Source of the DNA: Comamonas testosteroni
GTDB lineage: Bacteria; Pseudomonadota; Gammaproteobacteria; Burkholderiales; Burkholderiaceae_C
Assembly: GCF_003569915.1 (NCBI RefSeq)
Contig: NZ_KZ984441.1
Span: 217,528-281,527, forward strand
Direction: 5' to 3'
Length of the DNA stretch: 64,000 bases
Under the pieces are notes generated by a model. That model saw only the letters and a list, made by a program, of their open reading frames with translations. It did not search any database and was not told the DNA's origin. Shown here one piece after another: positions 10,139-19,984 of the stretch (the first letter of the stretch is position 1; each line of letters opens with the position of its first letter). A program made the translations under genes and the position numbers.

Positions 10139-11332
10139 TCAGCCGTTAGCGCGCTTTTCCAGAATCTCGAAAGCGGGCAGCTTCTTGCCTTCCAGCACTT
10201 CCAAGAAAGCGCCGCCGCCGGTGGAGATATAGCCCACGTCTTTTTCAATGCCGTACTTGGCAATGGCGGCCAGGGTGTCGCCACCGCCGGCAATGCTGAA
10301 GGCGGGCGATTCGGCAATCGCCTGGGCGATGACCTTGGTGCCGTTGGCGAACTGGTCAAACTCGAACACGCCCACGGGGCCGTTCCAGACGATGGTGCCA
10401 GCCTTCTTCAGCTGCTCGGCCAGCAGGGCGGCGGTTTCGGGGCCGATGTCCAGAATCATGTCGTCGTCGGCCACGTCGGTGGCTTTCTTGACGGTAGCCA
10501 CGGCGTCGGCAGCAAAAGTCTTGGCGCAGACCACATCGGTGGGCACGGGCACGTTGGCGCCACGGGCGGCCATGGCATCGATCACGGCCTTGGCGTCGGC
10601 CACCAGATCGGGCTCGGCCAGGCTCTTGCCGATCTTCAGACCCGCAGCCAGCATGAAGGTGTTGGCAATGCCGCCGCCCACGATCAGTTGGTCCACCTTG
10701 TCGGCCAGCGACTTGAGGATGGTCAGCTTGGTGGACACCTTGGAGCCGGCCACGATGGCGGCCAGAGGGCGGGCAGGTGCAGCCAGGGCCTTGTTCAGCG
10801 CGTCGATTTCAGCCGACAGCAGCGGGCCGGCGCAGGCGATGGGCGCGTATTCGGCGATGCCGTAGGTCGTGCCTTCGGCGCGGTGGGCGGTGCCAAACGC
10901 GTCGTTCACAAAGATGTCGCACAGCTTGGCCAGCTTCTGGGCCAGCTCGGGCTTGTTCTTCTTCTCGCCCACGTTCACGCGGCAGTTTTCCAGCAGCACG
11001 ACCTGGCCGGGAGCGACTTGCACGCCATCCACCCAGTTGGCCACCAGCGGCACATCGCGGCCCAGCAGCTCGGACAGGCGCTTGGCGACGGGGGCGAGCG
11101 AGTCTTCGGGCTTGAATTCGCCTTCGGTGGGGCGACCCAGGTGGCTGGTGACCATCACGGCCGCACCGGCCTTGAGCGCCATCTCGATGGCGGGCACGGA
11201 GGCGCGCACGCGGGTGTCTTCGGTGATTTCACCAGCGTCGTTCAGGGGAACGTTCAGGTCGGCACGGATGAAAACACGTTGGCCTTGAGCCTTGCCCTGG
11301 GCGCACAGGTCGGAGAAGCGGATGATGTTCAT
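10139..11332 (-). CDS. pgk: Phosphoglycerate kinase
   Basis: Glycolytic/gluconeogenic enzyme transferring phosphate between 1,3-bisphosphoglycerate and ADP. The N-terminal signature [14 protein letters not shown] and the [10 protein letters not shown] motif bind substrate. The C-terminal nucleotide-binding part has [18 protein letters not shown] and the [13 protein letters not shown] loop. At 397 residues it is full length. It stands alone, flanked by intergenic sequence, with a strong terminator downstream. Confidence 0.98.
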   Translation of the reverse strand: MNIIRFSDLCAQGKAQGQRVFIRADLNVPLNDAGEITEDTRVRASVPAIEMALKAGAAVMVTSHLGRPTEGEFKPEDSLAPVAKRLSELLGRDVPLVANWVDGVQVAPGQVVLLENCRVNVGEKKNKPELAQKLAKLCDIFVNDAFGTAHRAEGTTYGIAEYAPIACAGPLLSAEIDALNKALAAPARPLAAIVAGSKVSTKLTILKSLADKVDQLIVGGGIANTFMLAAGLKIGKSLAEPDLVADAKAVIDAMAARGANVPVPTDVVCAKTFAADAVATVKKATDVADDDMILDIGPETAALLAEQLKKAGTIVWNGPVGVFEFDQFANGTKVIAQAIAESPAFSIAGGGDTLAAIAKYGIEKDVGYISTGGGAFLEVLEGKKLPAFEILEKRANG

Positions 11333-11449
11333 GCAGCAAAAAAGCGACCCGTCAAAGCCGCTTGTAGATAAGTTGAAAAGCGAAAAATCCGGGCCATTTT
11401 AGGGCGCAAGCCCTTGTGGCAGCGTGCTTTTAGGCGCTTACTCGACTCA

Positions 11450-11527
11450 AAAACAGGAGCATCATCCGCACGCTGTAACTAGGTTTCAGCAAGATTTTCT
11501 GAAATCCATCACAAAACAGGAGCATCA
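11450..11527. repeat. Direct repeat AAAACAGGAGCATCA, two copies
   Basis: Identical 15-mers at 11450-11464 and 11513-11527 in the pgk-azlD gap. The second forms one arm of the azlD terminator. The spacer is not coding. Confidence 0.6.
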
Positions 11528-11536
11528 AGCTCCTGT
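11513..11536 (-). terminator. Terminator of the fmt-azlCD operon
   Basis: ACAGGAGC at 11516-11523 pairs with GCTCCTGT at 11529-11536 around ATCAA. On the minus strand the stem is followed by TTTGTG. It lies 18 bases after the azlD stop. Confidence 0.7.
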
Positions 11537-11553
11537 CATGGCTTGCGATGGGG

Positions 11554-11886
11554 CTACCAGCCCACCCCGATATGCAGGGGCAGATAGACCAGCATGCCCA
11601 AAGCAATGGTTCCCAGAATGCTGCGCTTGTAAAAAAAATACACCACAGCCACGGCCAGCGCAGGCAGGCGGGCGTCAGCCAGCGTATGGATCATGTGGCC
11701 GTTGCTCATCACGATTTCAGGCGCAATCACCGCTGCCAGCGCAGCCAGTGGCGCGTACTTCAGGCCGCGCTTGAGCCAGCCGGGCAGCGGGACTTCGCGC
11801 TCGGGAATCATGAAAAATGCGCGGGTGACCAGCGTGATCACAGCCAGGCCGATACAGGCGATGATGACCCAGAAACTGCTCATCAT
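11554..11886 (-). CDS. azlD: AzlD-family branched-chain amino acid transport subunit
   Basis: A 110-residue protein with four predicted helices, the small partner of AzlC-type exporters of branched-chain amino acids. It contains the family-like segment ITLVTRAFFMIPERE and a C-terminal hydrophobic hairpin. Its start overlaps the azlC stop by four bases (ATGA at 11883-11886), indicating translational coupling. The substrate is inferred from the family. Confidence 0.88.
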   Translation of the reverse strand: MMSSFWVIIACIGLAVITLVTRAFFMIPEREVPLPGWLKRGLKYAPLAALAAVIAPEIVMSNGHMIHTLADARLPALAVAVVYFFYKRSILGTIALGMLVYLPLHIGVGW

Positions 11887-12671
11887 GGCCTCTTCTCCTG
11901 GTTGTGATTGGCACTGCTGCTATCAATTTTGGGTAGCTTGTCGGCCTGCTTTTGCAGTTGCTCGGCCATCAGACCGGCGGCGACCGCTGCGGCAATCGCC
12001 ACCAGAATATTGAGCTTGAGCGGCAGCGCATAGGCTGCCACGGCCGCCGTGCAAGCCACGATGGAGGCCACCCAGGTCGCACGGTCGTTGAGCATGGACA
12101 GCAGCACACCCACCAGCGCCAACACACCAGCAAAGCCCAACCCCCAGGACAGCGGAATCTGGTCGGCCAGAAAAATGCCCAGCGTGGACGGAATCTGCCA
12201 AGCGAACCAGTTGGTCAGCGCAGCACCCCAGAAGTAAGGCACTTGCTCGGCCCGCGGCTTGGCCTCGGGGTAGCGGCGCATGAAGTTCACAAAGATCACA
12301 TCGCCGCTGAAATAGGCGACGCCCAGGCGGTGGCGCAGGCTCAGCCGCTCAAAGTAGCTGCGCCACATGCTCGACAGAATCAGAAAGCGCAGATTCACGC
12401 AGATGGCCGTGAACCAGACCACCCACAGCGGCGCGCCCACCGTCATCAGCGGCAGCACGGCCAGCTGGGCGCTGCCTGCATAGACCGTCAGGCCCATGAA
12501 CAGCGCCAACGGCACGGACAGGCCGCTCTTAACCATGGCCACACCGGTGACCAGGCCCCAAGCTGCGATGCCCAGAGCCGTGCCCGACATTTCCCTGGAG
12601 CCGGTCCAGAAAAACGGGTCTTTGACGATCGATCTTGCGCGCTGAGTCAGCGTGGAAACTGCCGGATTCAT
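11883..12671 (-). CDS. azlC: AzlC-family branched-chain amino acid exporter subunit
   Basis: A 262-residue membrane protein with about seven helices. The features [19 protein letters not shown] and [14 protein letters not shown] near residues 60-100 are typical of AzlC/YgaZ proteins, which export L-valine or other branched-chain amino acids together with an AzlD/YgaH partner. The start overlaps the fmt stop by four bases, and azlD overlaps its own stop, so the three genes form one coupled operon. Confidence 0.9.
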   Translation of the reverse strand: MNPAVSTLTQRARSIVKDPFFWTGSREMSGTALGIAAWGLVTGVAMVKSGLSVPLALFMGLTVYAGSAQLAVLPLMTVGAPLWVVWFTAICVNLRFLILSSMWRSYFERLSLRHRLGVAYFSGDVIFVNFMRRYPEAKPRAEQVPYFWGAALTNWFAWQIPSTLGIFLADQIPLSWGLGFAGVLALVGVLLSMLNDRATWVASIVACTAAVAAYALPLKLNILVAIAAAVAAGLMAEQLQKQADKLPKIDSSSANHNQEKRP

Positions 12672-13651
12672 TCCTTGGCCGTACCCTGCTCTGCTCCCAG
12701 AACCACGCCCACCGGCAGCTCAAAGCCGCGTAAAAAATCGCCCGCAGCCAGGCGCTTGCCACCCGCGCGCTGCAGCAGCGTCATATTCAGCACGCCTGTG
12801 CCGCAAGCCACGCGCACGCCCTGCGCATCGGCAGACAGCACCTTACCGGCTGCACCTGCTCCCGCGCCTGCACCTGCTTCGGCCACAGCCTCCCAGACCT
12901 TGATGGCATCGCTGCCCAGACTGGTGGCCCCACCGGGGAAGGGATTGAAGGCACGCAGGCGGCGGGCAATGACTTCGGCGCTTTCGCTCCAGTCGATATT
13001 GCTCTCGGCCTTCTCGATTTTGTGAGCATAGGTCACGCCATCGGCGGGCTGTGGCGTGCGATTGAGGCCACCGCAAGCGGCCATCTCCAGCGCTTCCACA
13101 ATCAGGCGGCCACCGAGTTCGGCCAGCTTGTCGTGCAGGCTGGCCGTGGTGTCGTCAGCGGCAATCGGCAGGCGCTCGATCACGCACATATCGCCGGTAT
13201 CCAGACCTGCATCCATCTGCATGATGGTGACGCCGGTTTCGGCGTCGCCTGCTTCAATCGCGCGGTGAATCGGCGCAGCACCGCGCCAGCGTGGCAGCAG
13301 GCTGGCGTGAATGTTCAAACAGCCCAAGCGCGGGGTATCGAGCACCCATTGCGGCAAGATCAAGCCATAGGCAGCCACCACCATCACATCGGCCTGCGCC
13401 GCATCCATTGCGGCCTTGGCCGCTGCAGCTTCTTCGGGGTATTTGCCATCGAGGCGCAGGCTCATGGGCTGAGCCACGGCAATGCCATGCTCCAGCGCGC
13501 ACTGCTTGACGGGGGAAGCCTGCAGCTTCATGCCACGGCCCGCAGGGCGGTCAGGCTGGGTCAACACCAGCGGCACTTCAAAGCCCGCAGCCAGCAAATG
13601 CTCCAGGGCCACGCGCGCAAATTCGGGCGTGCCCGCAAAAATGACTTTCAT
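12668..13651 (-). CDS. fmt: Methionyl-tRNA formyltransferase
   Basis: Formylates initiator Met-tRNA with 10-formyl-tetrahydrofolate. The N-terminus [20 protein letters not shown] defines the start at 13651, although the frame is open to 13717. The catalytic region [20 protein letters not shown] is at about residues 110-130. The C-terminal domain follows a linker holding an (AG)4-like low-complexity run ([12 protein letters not shown]) at about residues 256-268. Length 327. It lies with def in the same minus-strand group, separated by a lipoprotein gene and a family A repeat. Confidence 0.97.
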   Translation of the reverse strand: MKVIFAGTPEFARVALEHLLAAGFEVPLVLTQPDRPAGRGMKLQASPVKQCALEHGIAVAQPMSLRLDGKYPEEAAAAKAAMDAAQADVMVVAAYGLILPQWVLDTPRLGCLNIHASLLPRWRGAAPIHRAIEAGDAETGVTIMQMDAGLDTGDMCVIERLPIAADDTTASLHDKLAELGGRLIVEALEMAACGGLNRTPQPADGVTYAHKIEKAESNIDWSESAEVIARRLRAFNPFPGGATSLGSDAIKVWEAVAEAGAGAGAGAAGKVLSADAQGVRVACGTGVLNMTLLQRAGGKRLAAGDFLRGFELPVGVVLGAEQGTAKE

Positions 13652-13717
13652 GTGTTTTCCGTATTGCGGTGAAACCGCTTCGTATCGGGCGCGTGCCAAA
13701 CCAGAGACAGCAAGCAA

Positions 13718-13793
13718 GTACCTAGGCGGCCCCGCCGCCCCGCAGCAAGGCTGTCGTCCCCCTCAGGGGGAAGGCGCAAAGCGCCTCAGGGGG
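13718..13793 (+). repeat. Dispersed repeat family A, copy 2
   Basis: CCTAGGCGGCCCCGCCGCCCCGC, GGCTGTCGTCCCCCTC, AGGGGGAAGGCGCAAAGCGC and CTCAGGGGGG in that order. It fills the gap between the lipoprotein gene and fmt. Confidence 0.8.
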
Positions 13794-13799
13794 GAGCCA

Positions 13800-14297
13800 T
13801 TACACCCGTGGTTCGCGCAGATACATGCTCTCATCTGTGAACATGACCTTCTGCACCACTCCCTGCGGATCGATGTGCACATGGGCACGGCGCGGGAAGG
13901 TATTGTCCAGAAAACGGTAGGTCCAGATGTCGCCTTTGAAGCTGTAGACCCCCTCGACTTTCGCGGGCGGGCCGAACATGCGATACACATCATCCTTGGT
14001 GTCCACACCGTTCTTGAGCGCAAAGAAATGGGCCGTGTCCAGCACCTGCTCGACGCGAACCAGCTTGTGCTCGGCATCAAAGTCCATGTGATAGACCTGC
14101 TGGCCGGCGGGCTGCTGGCTGTAGACCAGTCGCGTGCCGCCATTGGGCAAAGGCACGACCACGGTGGGCTTGCCCATGCCTTTTTCCACCTCGGCCTGGG
14201 GCATGCCGGGCTTTTGCCACTGGGGCACCATGCAGCCCGCCAGACCCATCGCCAGCAGACCGGCTGCCAGCATTTTGTGTAGACGGGTAGCTTGCAT
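13800..14297 (-). CDS. Small outer-membrane lipoprotein, function unknown
   Basis: A 165-residue precursor with a lipoprotein signal: basic N-terminus, hydrophobic core, and lipobox LAGC with the cysteine at about residue 22. The motif PGMPQAEVEKGMGKPTVVVP resembles the start of the SmpA/OmlA (BamE-like) fold, and two such half-repeats may be present (a second at DDVYRMFGPPAKVEGV). Probably periplasm-facing. It sits 18 bases downstream of def and is likely co-transcribed. The BamE-like fold is an inference. Confidence 0.8.
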   Translation of the reverse strand: MQATRLHKMLAAGLLAMGLAGCMVPQWQKPGMPQAEVEKGMGKPTVVVPLPNGGTRLVYSQQPAGQQVYHMDFDAEHKLVRVEQVLDTAHFFALKNGVDTKDDVYRMFGPPAKVEGVYSFKGDIWTYRFLDNTFPRRAHVHIDPQGVVQKVMFTDESMYLREPRV

Positions 14298-14315
14298 GGG
14301 GCGACTCCTGTGTGT

Positions 14316-14828
14316 TTAAGCCTTGGCGGCCTGCTTCTGGGCCTTGACCAGCTTGGTCTTGATGCGGTTGCGCTTCAGGGGCGAGAGGTATTCGACGAAA
14401 ACCTTGCCCAGCAGGTGATCCATCTCATGCTGCATGCAGATGGCCAGCATGCCTTCGGCAGCGATTTCGCGGCTGGTGCCGTTTTCGTCCAGCGCCTTGA
14501 CCTTGACGGAGGTAGAGCGCTCCACGCCGTCATAGATGCCGGGCACCGACAGGCAACCTTCTTCGCCCAGCTGCTTTTCTTCGCTGGCCCAGGTGATCTC
14601 GGGGTTGATCAGCACCAGCGGCTCGTTGCGCTCTTCGGACACATCGATCACGACCACACGCTCATGCACGTCGATCTGCGTGGCAGCCAGGCCGATACCC
14701 TGAGCGTCGTACATGGTTTCGAGCATGTCTTTCACCAGGGTCTGGATGCGCTCATCCACCTGCGCCACGGGCTGGGCGACCTTGTGAAGACGGGGATCGG
14801 GGTAGCAAAGAATGGAAAGAATGGCCAT
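14316..14828 (-). CDS. def: Peptide deformylase
   Basis: Removes the N-formyl group from nascent proteins. All three family motifs are present: GIGLAATQ at about residue 45, EGCLSVPG at about 93, and the metal-binding QHEMDHL at about 136, with Cys and two His as ligands. Length 170 is normal. It is divergent from the LysM-dprA pair and upstream of the fmt group, the arrangement seen widely in proteobacteria. Confidence 0.97.
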   Translation of the reverse strand: MAILSILCYPDPRLHKVAQPVAQVDERIQTLVKDMLETMYDAQGIGLAATQIDVHERVVVIDVSEERNEPLVLINPEITWASEEKQLGEEGCLSVPGIYDGVERSTSVKVKALDENGTSREIAAEGMLAICMQHEMDHLLGKVFVEYLSPLKRNRIKTKLVKAQKQAAKA

Positions 14829-15031
14829 GGTTTGTCGGTAAATCTGTCGTTATTGTCCCAATTTTTGGGCCCAAACGCTTTACGAGCCCCCAATAAACGT
14901 TGATCTATCAAGGCCTTGCCTAGAGAATTTGCTCACTTTTGTAAGACTTGTGCGGCAGCTTATGCCAAGATCAGGTCAGGAGCAGCGACGAGAGGGCGCT
15001 GCAGCAAACGAATCCCGCCAGAAGGAATTTC

Positions 15032-16222
15032 ATGACCGCATTTGCCACAGCACGTGCCTGGAGTATCGGGGCCACGCTGGTCGCCGCCCTGACCTCGGTC
15101 TATGCCCAGAACTACCCCATCACCCAGACGCAGCGCGCTACTGCGCAGCAAGTGGCTCACCAGGGTATCCCTGAAAATCAGCTCTCGCCCAATGCCCCGG
15201 CGCAGTACACCGTCAAGCGCGGCGATACGCTGTGGGGTATTTCTGGCATGTATCTGCGCCAGCCTTGGCGCTGGCCCGAGCTGTGGGGCATGAACCTGTC
15301 CAGCATTGCCAACCCGCACCTGATTTACCCCGGCCAAGTGCTGTATCTGGTGCGCAGCAATGGCTATGCCCGCCTGTCCACCACCGCCCCCGGTGGCGAG
15401 CCCGGCGTGGTGCGCCTGTCGCCGCACACGCGCGAGTCTTCGCTGGCCGAGTTGGCCCTGCCCACGCTGCCGCCGCACCTGATCGAGCCGTTCCTTGCCG
15501 AGCCACTGGTGGTCAACGCCGAAACGCTGGCCGGTGCGCCGCGCATCATCGCCACCACTGACAAGCGCGTGCTCATGGCCAGCGGTGATCGCGCCTATGT
15601 GCGCAGCTCCGGCGGCCCGCTGCTGACCACCGGCAAGGGCCAGCCCGCCAGCTACCGCATCTTCCGCGATGCCATCCCGCTCAAGGATCCGGTGACGGGC
15701 GAGATTCTGGGCTTTGAAGCCAAATACCTGGGCACTGCCAGCGTGGCGCAGGGCGAGACTCAGGAAATGAATGATGACAACAAGCTGGTGCAGGCATCTC
15801 CGGCCACGATTGACATCATCAAGTCCAAGAACGAGATCAAGGCCGGAGACCGACTGCTGCCCTCGCCTGCGCCGCAGTATCTGAACTATGTGCCTCACGC
15901 ACCGAGGGACCCTGTGACCGCCGCCGTGGTCTCCATCTATGGCGATGCCGCCGTGCTCTATGCCGCGCAGAACCAGGTGATCGCGATCAACAAGGGCGCG
16001 CGAGACGGCATGGAGGTCGGCACCGTGCTGGAGCTGATCAGCAAGGGCGCGACCATCCAGGACAAGACCAGCGCCAAGCGCGAAATGGTTAAGCTGCCCG
16101 ATGAGTTCAATGGCTACGCCATGGTCTTCAAGACGTTTGACCGCGTCTCCTATGTGCTCATCACTACGGCTGCACGTGGCGTCCAGGTGGGCGACAGCCT
16201 GCAGGCGCCCCAGCCGCGCTAG
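15032..16222 (+). CDS. LysM-domain envelope protein
   Basis: A 396-residue secreted protein. The N-terminal signal peptide (residues 1-23, ending VYAQ) is followed by a LysM domain at about residues 55-110, with YTVKRGDTLWGISGMYL as its first strand-helix and PHLIYPGQVLYLV as its last. The remainder is unrecognised and beta-rich. The frame is open from 14948, but AAGGAA precedes the ATG at 15032 and the signal peptide begins there. It precedes dprA by 24 bases, a conserved pairing in proteobacteria. Likely peptidoglycan-binding in the periplasm. Confidence 0.9.
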   Translation: MTAFATARAWSIGATLVAALTSVYAQNYPITQTQRATAQQVAHQGIPENQLSPNAPAQYTVKRGDTLWGISGMYLRQPWRWPELWGMNLSSIANPHLIYPGQVLYLVRSNGYARLSTTAPGGEPGVVRLSPHTRESSLAELALPTLPPHLIEPFLAEPLVVNAETLAGAPRIIATTDKRVLMASGDRAYVRSSGGPLLTTGKGQPASYRIFRDAIPLKDPVTGEILGFEAKYLGTASVAQGETQEMNDDNKLVQASPATIDIIKSKNEIKAGDRLLPSPAPQYLNYVPHAPRDPVTAAVVSIYGDAAVLYAAQNQVIAINKGARDGMEVGTVLELISKGATIQDKTSAKREMVKLPDEFNGYAMVFKTFDRVSYVLITTAARGVQVGDSLQAPQPR

Positions 16223-16245
16223 CCAGCAGCCAAGGGAGTGTTGTC

Positions 16246-17424
16246 ATGGTGTCATCTTCAGCGCAGGACTTTCACCATGACGCAGACGCTCAGGCCTGGC
16301 TGCGTCTGCTGCTGACCCCGGGTCTGGGCCGCGGAACGGCCCGGCGTTTGCTGGCCCGAGCGGGCAGCGCCGAGCAGGTCTGGCAGTTGCCGCCTGCCGT
16401 CTGGCGGGAATGCGCGAGTGAGGCCCAAACCCAGGCTCTGGCCGCCTTGCCCGAACAATGGGAGCAGCATTGCGAGCGTATGCAGCGCTGGCTTGGCGAG
16501 TCGGCGCTGGGCTGTTTTCACGCCATGGTGCCGCTGGGCCATGCGCAATACCCCGAGGCGCTGCTGCAGACCGAAGACCCACCGCTGCTGCTGTTTGTGC
16601 AAGGGCCTGTGACCTTGCAGCAGTCCGGCCTGCCCTGGTTTCCCTACCCTCAGTCATTGGCCATGGTGGGCAGCCGCAACCCCTCCGCGCAGGGCGTGAT
16701 CAATGCCCGCGAAATGGCGCAGGCCCTGGCCGAGCAAAACCTGTGCATCGTCTCGGGTCTGGCGCGCGGTATTGATGCTGCGGCGCATGAAGGTGCACTC
16801 AAGGCCAACCGCAGCGATGCCAGCCCGCTCACCATTGCCGTGGTTGGCACGGGGCTGGATCAGGTTTACCCACGTGGCCACACCGCACTGGCGCAGCAAA
16901 TTGCGCAGCGCGGACTGGTGATCAGCGAATACCCACTAGGCAGCGAGCCACTGCCAAGGCATTTTCCGCAGCGCAACCGCATCATCTCGGGCCTGTCGCA
17001 AGGCACGCTGGTGGTGGAGGCTGCACTCAAATCCGGCTCGCTCATCACCGCGCGCCTGGCCAGCGAGCAAGGCCGCGAGGTCTTTGCCATTCCCGGCTCC
17101 ATCCATGCCCCGCAGGCCAAAGGCTGCCACGCGCTGCTGCGACAGGGTGCCAAGCTGGTGGAAACGGTGGAAGATGTGCTGGAAGAACTTCAAGGCATTA
17201 AACAGCCTCTAGTCCAGACAAATAATCGGCAATCAGCTATCAAAAAAGAAGCGGAACATCCTCTGCTGGCGGCACTGGGATATGACCCCATGTCGCTGGA
17301 CGCCTTGATGAATCGCACTGGCTGGGACGCCGCCCACCTGCAAGCGCAGCTGATGGAGCTGGAACTGGACGGCCAGATTGCCCGCCTGCCTGGCGGCCTA
17401 TATCAGCGGCTTACCCAAAGTTAA
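16246..17424 (+). CDS. dprA: DNA-processing protein DprA (Smf)
   Basis: Binds incoming single-stranded DNA and loads RecA during natural transformation. An N-terminal helical region is followed by the Rossmann-like core at about residues 135-310, with MVGSRNPSAQG, VSGLARGIDAAAHEGAL and NRIISGLSQGTLVVEA. A C-terminal winged-helix-like domain spans about 335-390. Length 392. The linker at about residues 319-334 is encoded by a repeat family B copy and has poorer, AT-richer codons than the rest. Co-directional with the LysM gene. Confidence 0.95.
   Translation: MVSSSAQDFHHDADAQAWLRLLLTPGLGRGTARRLLARAGSAEQVWQLPPAVWRECASEAQTQALAALPEQWEQHCERMQRWLGESALGCFHAMVPLGHAQYPEALLQTEDPPLLLFVQGPVTLQQSGLPWFPYPQSLAMVGSRNPSAQGVINAREMAQALAEQNLCIVSGLARGIDAAAHEGALKANRSDASPLTIAVVGTGLDQVYPRGHTALAQQIAQRGLVISEYPLGSEPLPRHFPQRNRIISGLSQGTLVVEAALKSGSLITARLASEQGREVFAIPGSIHAPQAKGCHALLRQGAKLVETVEDVLEELQGIKQPLVQTNNRQSAIKKEAEHPLLAALGYDPMSLDALMNRTGWDAAHLQAQLMELELDGQIARLPGGLYQRLTQS
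17203..17247 (-). repeat. Repeat family B copy inside dprA
   Basis: On the minus strand reads TTTTTTGATAGCTGATTGCC, then GATTATTTGTC, then TGGACTAGAGGCTG. This matches the copies at 44686 and 59430 and stays in frame within the interdomain linker of DprA. Confidence 0.65.
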
Positions 17425-17451
17425 AAACGCCCCAAGACTGGCACTCCCCAA

Positions 17452-17555
17452 CAAAGAGACACCGAGGAAGGGCCGCCCCGCGCCGAAGGTGTCGTTCCCC
17501 TTCCCTAGCGCGAAGCGCGTAGAGAAAGGGGGAAGGCGCAAAGCGCCTCAGGGGG
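17452..17555 (+). repeat. Dispersed repeat family A, copy 3
   Basis: AGAGACACCGAGGAAGGGCC, then GGTGTCGTTCCCCTTCCCTA, GCGCGAAGCGCGTAGAG, AAAGGGGGAAGGCGCAAAGC and GCCTCAGGGGG. It lies between the convergent dprA and DUF1631 genes and contains two palindromic cores, so it may also act as a terminator. Confidence 0.8.
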
Positions 17556-19928
17556 TTAGGCTAGTCTTTCTGGATTGGCCTGAATCTTCTGTAATGCGTC
17601 TCTTGTAGCCCGCACAGTCAGCGCCTCTTCATCATGCACGGCCAACAGGCCCGTCTGCAGATAGACGGCCATGCGCTGCAGCTGCAGCAGATGGCAGTGC
17701 CCGTCCAGCGAGGCAAACAGATGCAGTTGCTTGCGGCGGCTGCGCCAGACATATTGCACCTGGGTGCGCACGCCGTTGTGGTCCAGTGTGAACCAGCGCC
17801 CGGTCTCCAGCGCCTGCGCCCATTCCAGCATGGCGGGCTCCACGGCGGCATCGGTGTTGGGGATGACGTTGAGATCGGCGGTATCCACGCCCAGCATCAT
17901 CTCGATGCTCTCGGTGGACAGCGGCATATCGTCGAGCGTGCCGTCGTCGCTGATGTAGTTTTCCAGCTCCGACAGGCGCTTGGCCATGGCCTCGATACGC
18001 GCTGGCGCAATGGCTGCGGTCTTGGAGACAAAAGCCTCGGCCAGCGTATCGGTCAGTTTTTTGATCTGGGCTGATTGTTCGTCGCCCGTCACGCTGACCA
18101 GTTCCAGCCCCTGGCGCAGAGTCTGCAGCAGCGTGGGCAGACCCTGAATGACGCGCGCGCGCTCCTGGCGCGAGGGCTTGGCGCTGGCCGACCAGACCAG
18201 CTCGCTGGCCGCCTGCTTGAAGCGCATGGCCTGCGCGTCCTTGGCGCCATAGCGCACGGTGGCCATGGCCAGCACATCGGCCCAGGACTTGAACAGAAAG
18301 TCCCGCACTTCTTCGCGCACCGGCATATCGGCCAGCATATTGCGCAGCTCGATGGTGTACTGGATGGCCAGCGTTTCCTTTTGCTCGACCTGCTGGGCCA
18401 CGCTGGTGATCTTGGCCGTGGACTGGTTCTGCGCGAAATGCTTGGTGAGGAATTCCTCGAACTCGCGCAGCACCAGCGCAAAGACCTTCTGGCCCGTCTC
18501 GGGGTACTGCTCGATGACTTGCACCACGCGGCGGATCTCGACCTCCAGCGCATTGCCGTTGATGCTGCTGGCATCAAAGCCCATGACGCAGGAGCCCATG
18601 CGGTCAATCAGCTTGCGCGCCGGATGGTTGAGGTCGCTGAAGAACTGCGGCTCGGCCAGCGCCACACGCAGCACCGGCACTTGCAGGCGCGCAAACCAGA
18701 CGCGGATCGATGGCGGCAGCCGGTCCTCGGACAGAATGCTCTGAAACATCAGCGCCACCACTTCAATGGTGGCTTTTTCGCCCTTGGTCTCAGCCTTTTG
18801 CTTCCAGTCGGCCGAACGCTCGCGCAGCAGATTGGCCAGTTGGCCCAGCGCTGCCGGGCTGTAGTCCATCGCCGTCATGGGCATGCCCATGGCGGTGCCC
18901 GCCCCCTGCAGATACTGGGTCTGCAGCTGGGTGGCGATCAATTGCTGCTCCTGCAGCGCCTGGGCCAGCGCAGCAGAAGCCGGTGGCATGGGAGTGGCAG
19001 GCACGCCAGGTATCAGGCCTTGCAAGCCTATGCCGGGCTGGCTCAGCACCTGGCGCAGCTGGTTCATCGCATCCAGCGCACGGTGGCGCGCACGCGCGAG
19101 CATGCTCAGGCCTGTCTGCGCAGCACCCGGCACACCCATGCCCGCCTGCGCGCCATTGACCATGCCGGGCGGGATATATCCGCTGAGGCCGGGGCCGCTA
19201 AAGCCGCTGAAGCCACTCCCACCCGAGTCCAGCTGCATGGACGCCGACGCAGGCGCGGTGCTTTCGGTACGGCGCACGCGCAGTGGCGCGTCTTCGGCCT
19301 TGCTCACGCCCTTTGCATCGAGCAGCTTGTGCAAAATGCCGTATTCGGACGCCAGCAATGGGGCCAGTGCGTTGTGCAGCGGCTCCGTCACGCGCAACAG
19401 ATGGCTGCGCTCCATGCCGGCCTCCATCCACTGCTCCACCAAGTGCTGGCAGATGGTTTCTGCACGGAACATGTCCTGCGCGGGCAAATCCTGCCCTTCC
19501 AGTATCTGGATGCGCAGACGCATGGGCTCAAACCCCGATTGCAGCTCCTCGCCCATGGCCAGCGCCATGCGCGAAGCCAGAATCTTGTTCTCCACCACAT
19601 CGTCGCCCACCAGCTCGAAGGTCAGCGGCGCCGAGGCTGAAGGGCGGCCATCACCCAAAGGCGGCTTGCGCGCCGCCTGCTGCAGCGCCTGTGCACTGGC
19701 CTGCACCCAGGCTGCGCGATGCGCCTGAAAGCTGGACCAGGCCTCGCGCCAGTCCTGCATCTCACGCTGGGTGGAGACAGAGCTGCTTTGCGTGGAGAAA
19801 AAGGCATCGAGCTGTTCGGCCACAGCAGGCAGGCCCTGGCAGATGCCATGAGCCCAACGCAAGCGCGCCTGCCAGCCCAGCTGTTGCTGGGCCGCAGGCG
19901 CGTTGAGGGGAGACTGCGAAGGAGTCAT
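17556..19928 (-). CDS. DUF1631 family protein
   Basis: A 790-residue cytoplasmic protein with no signal peptide or membrane segment. It resembles DUF1631 proteins of beta- and gammaproteobacteria, whose biochemical role is not established. Residues 215-330 are a low-complexity Gly/Ala/Gln/Pro-rich spacer between an N-terminal helical region (SRMALAMGEELQSGFEPMR) and a long helical C-terminal part. The last about 110 residues (WFTLDHNGVRTQVQYVWRSR) look PilZ-like, which would suggest cyclic-di-GMP-related function, but key PilZ residues were not verified. The gene stands alone. Confidence 0.8.
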   Translation of the reverse strand: MTPSQSPLNAPAAQQQLGWQARLRWAHGICQGLPAVAEQLDAFFSTQSSSVSTQREMQDWREAWSSFQAHRAAWVQASAQALQQAARKPPLGDGRPSASAPLTFELVGDDVVENKILASRMALAMGEELQSGFEPMRLRIQILEGQDLPAQDMFRAETICQHLVEQWMEAGMERSHLLRVTEPLHNALAPLLASEYGILHKLLDAKGVSKAEDAPLRVRRTESTAPASASMQLDSGGSGFSGFSGPGLSGYIPPGMVNGAQAGMGVPGAAQTGLSMLARARHRALDAMNQLRQVLSQPGIGLQGLIPGVPATPMPPASAALAQALQEQQLIATQLQTQYLQGAGTAMGMPMTAMDYSPAALGQLANLLRERSADWKQKAETKGEKATIEVVALMFQSILSEDRLPPSIRVWFARLQVPVLRVALAEPQFFSDLNHPARKLIDRMGSCVMGFDASSINGNALEVEIRRVVQVIEQYPETGQKVFALVLREFEEFLTKHFAQNQSTAKITSVAQQVEQKETLAIQYTIELRNMLADMPVREEVRDFLFKSWADVLAMATVRYGAKDAQAMRFKQAASELVWSASAKPSRQERARVIQGLPTLLQTLRQGLELVSVTGDEQSAQIKKLTDTLAEAFVSKTAAIAPARIEAMAKRLSELENYISDDGTLDDMPLSTESIEMMLGVDTADLNVIPNTDAAVEPAMLEWAQALETGRWFTLDHNGVRTQVQYVWRSRRKQLHLFASLDGHCHLLQLQRMAVYLQTGLLAVHDEEALTVRATRDALQKIQANPERLA

Positions 19929-19984
19929 GCCATTAGTGTAAAGCGGCAGCAGCCATCACAAACCCTGCTGCTTCACACAATGGC

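Noticed and set aside
12834..12884. (AG)n run in fmt as a programmed frameshift or phase-variable repeat
   Set aside because: The codons are varied GCA/GCG/GGT/GGA/GGC, not a pure DNA repeat, and it lies in the interdomain linker.
18075..19640. 521-codon plus-strand frame opposite the DUF1631 gene
   Set aside because: His/Gln/Arg-rich composition typical of the antisense frame in GC-rich DNA, with no SD and no recognisable motif.
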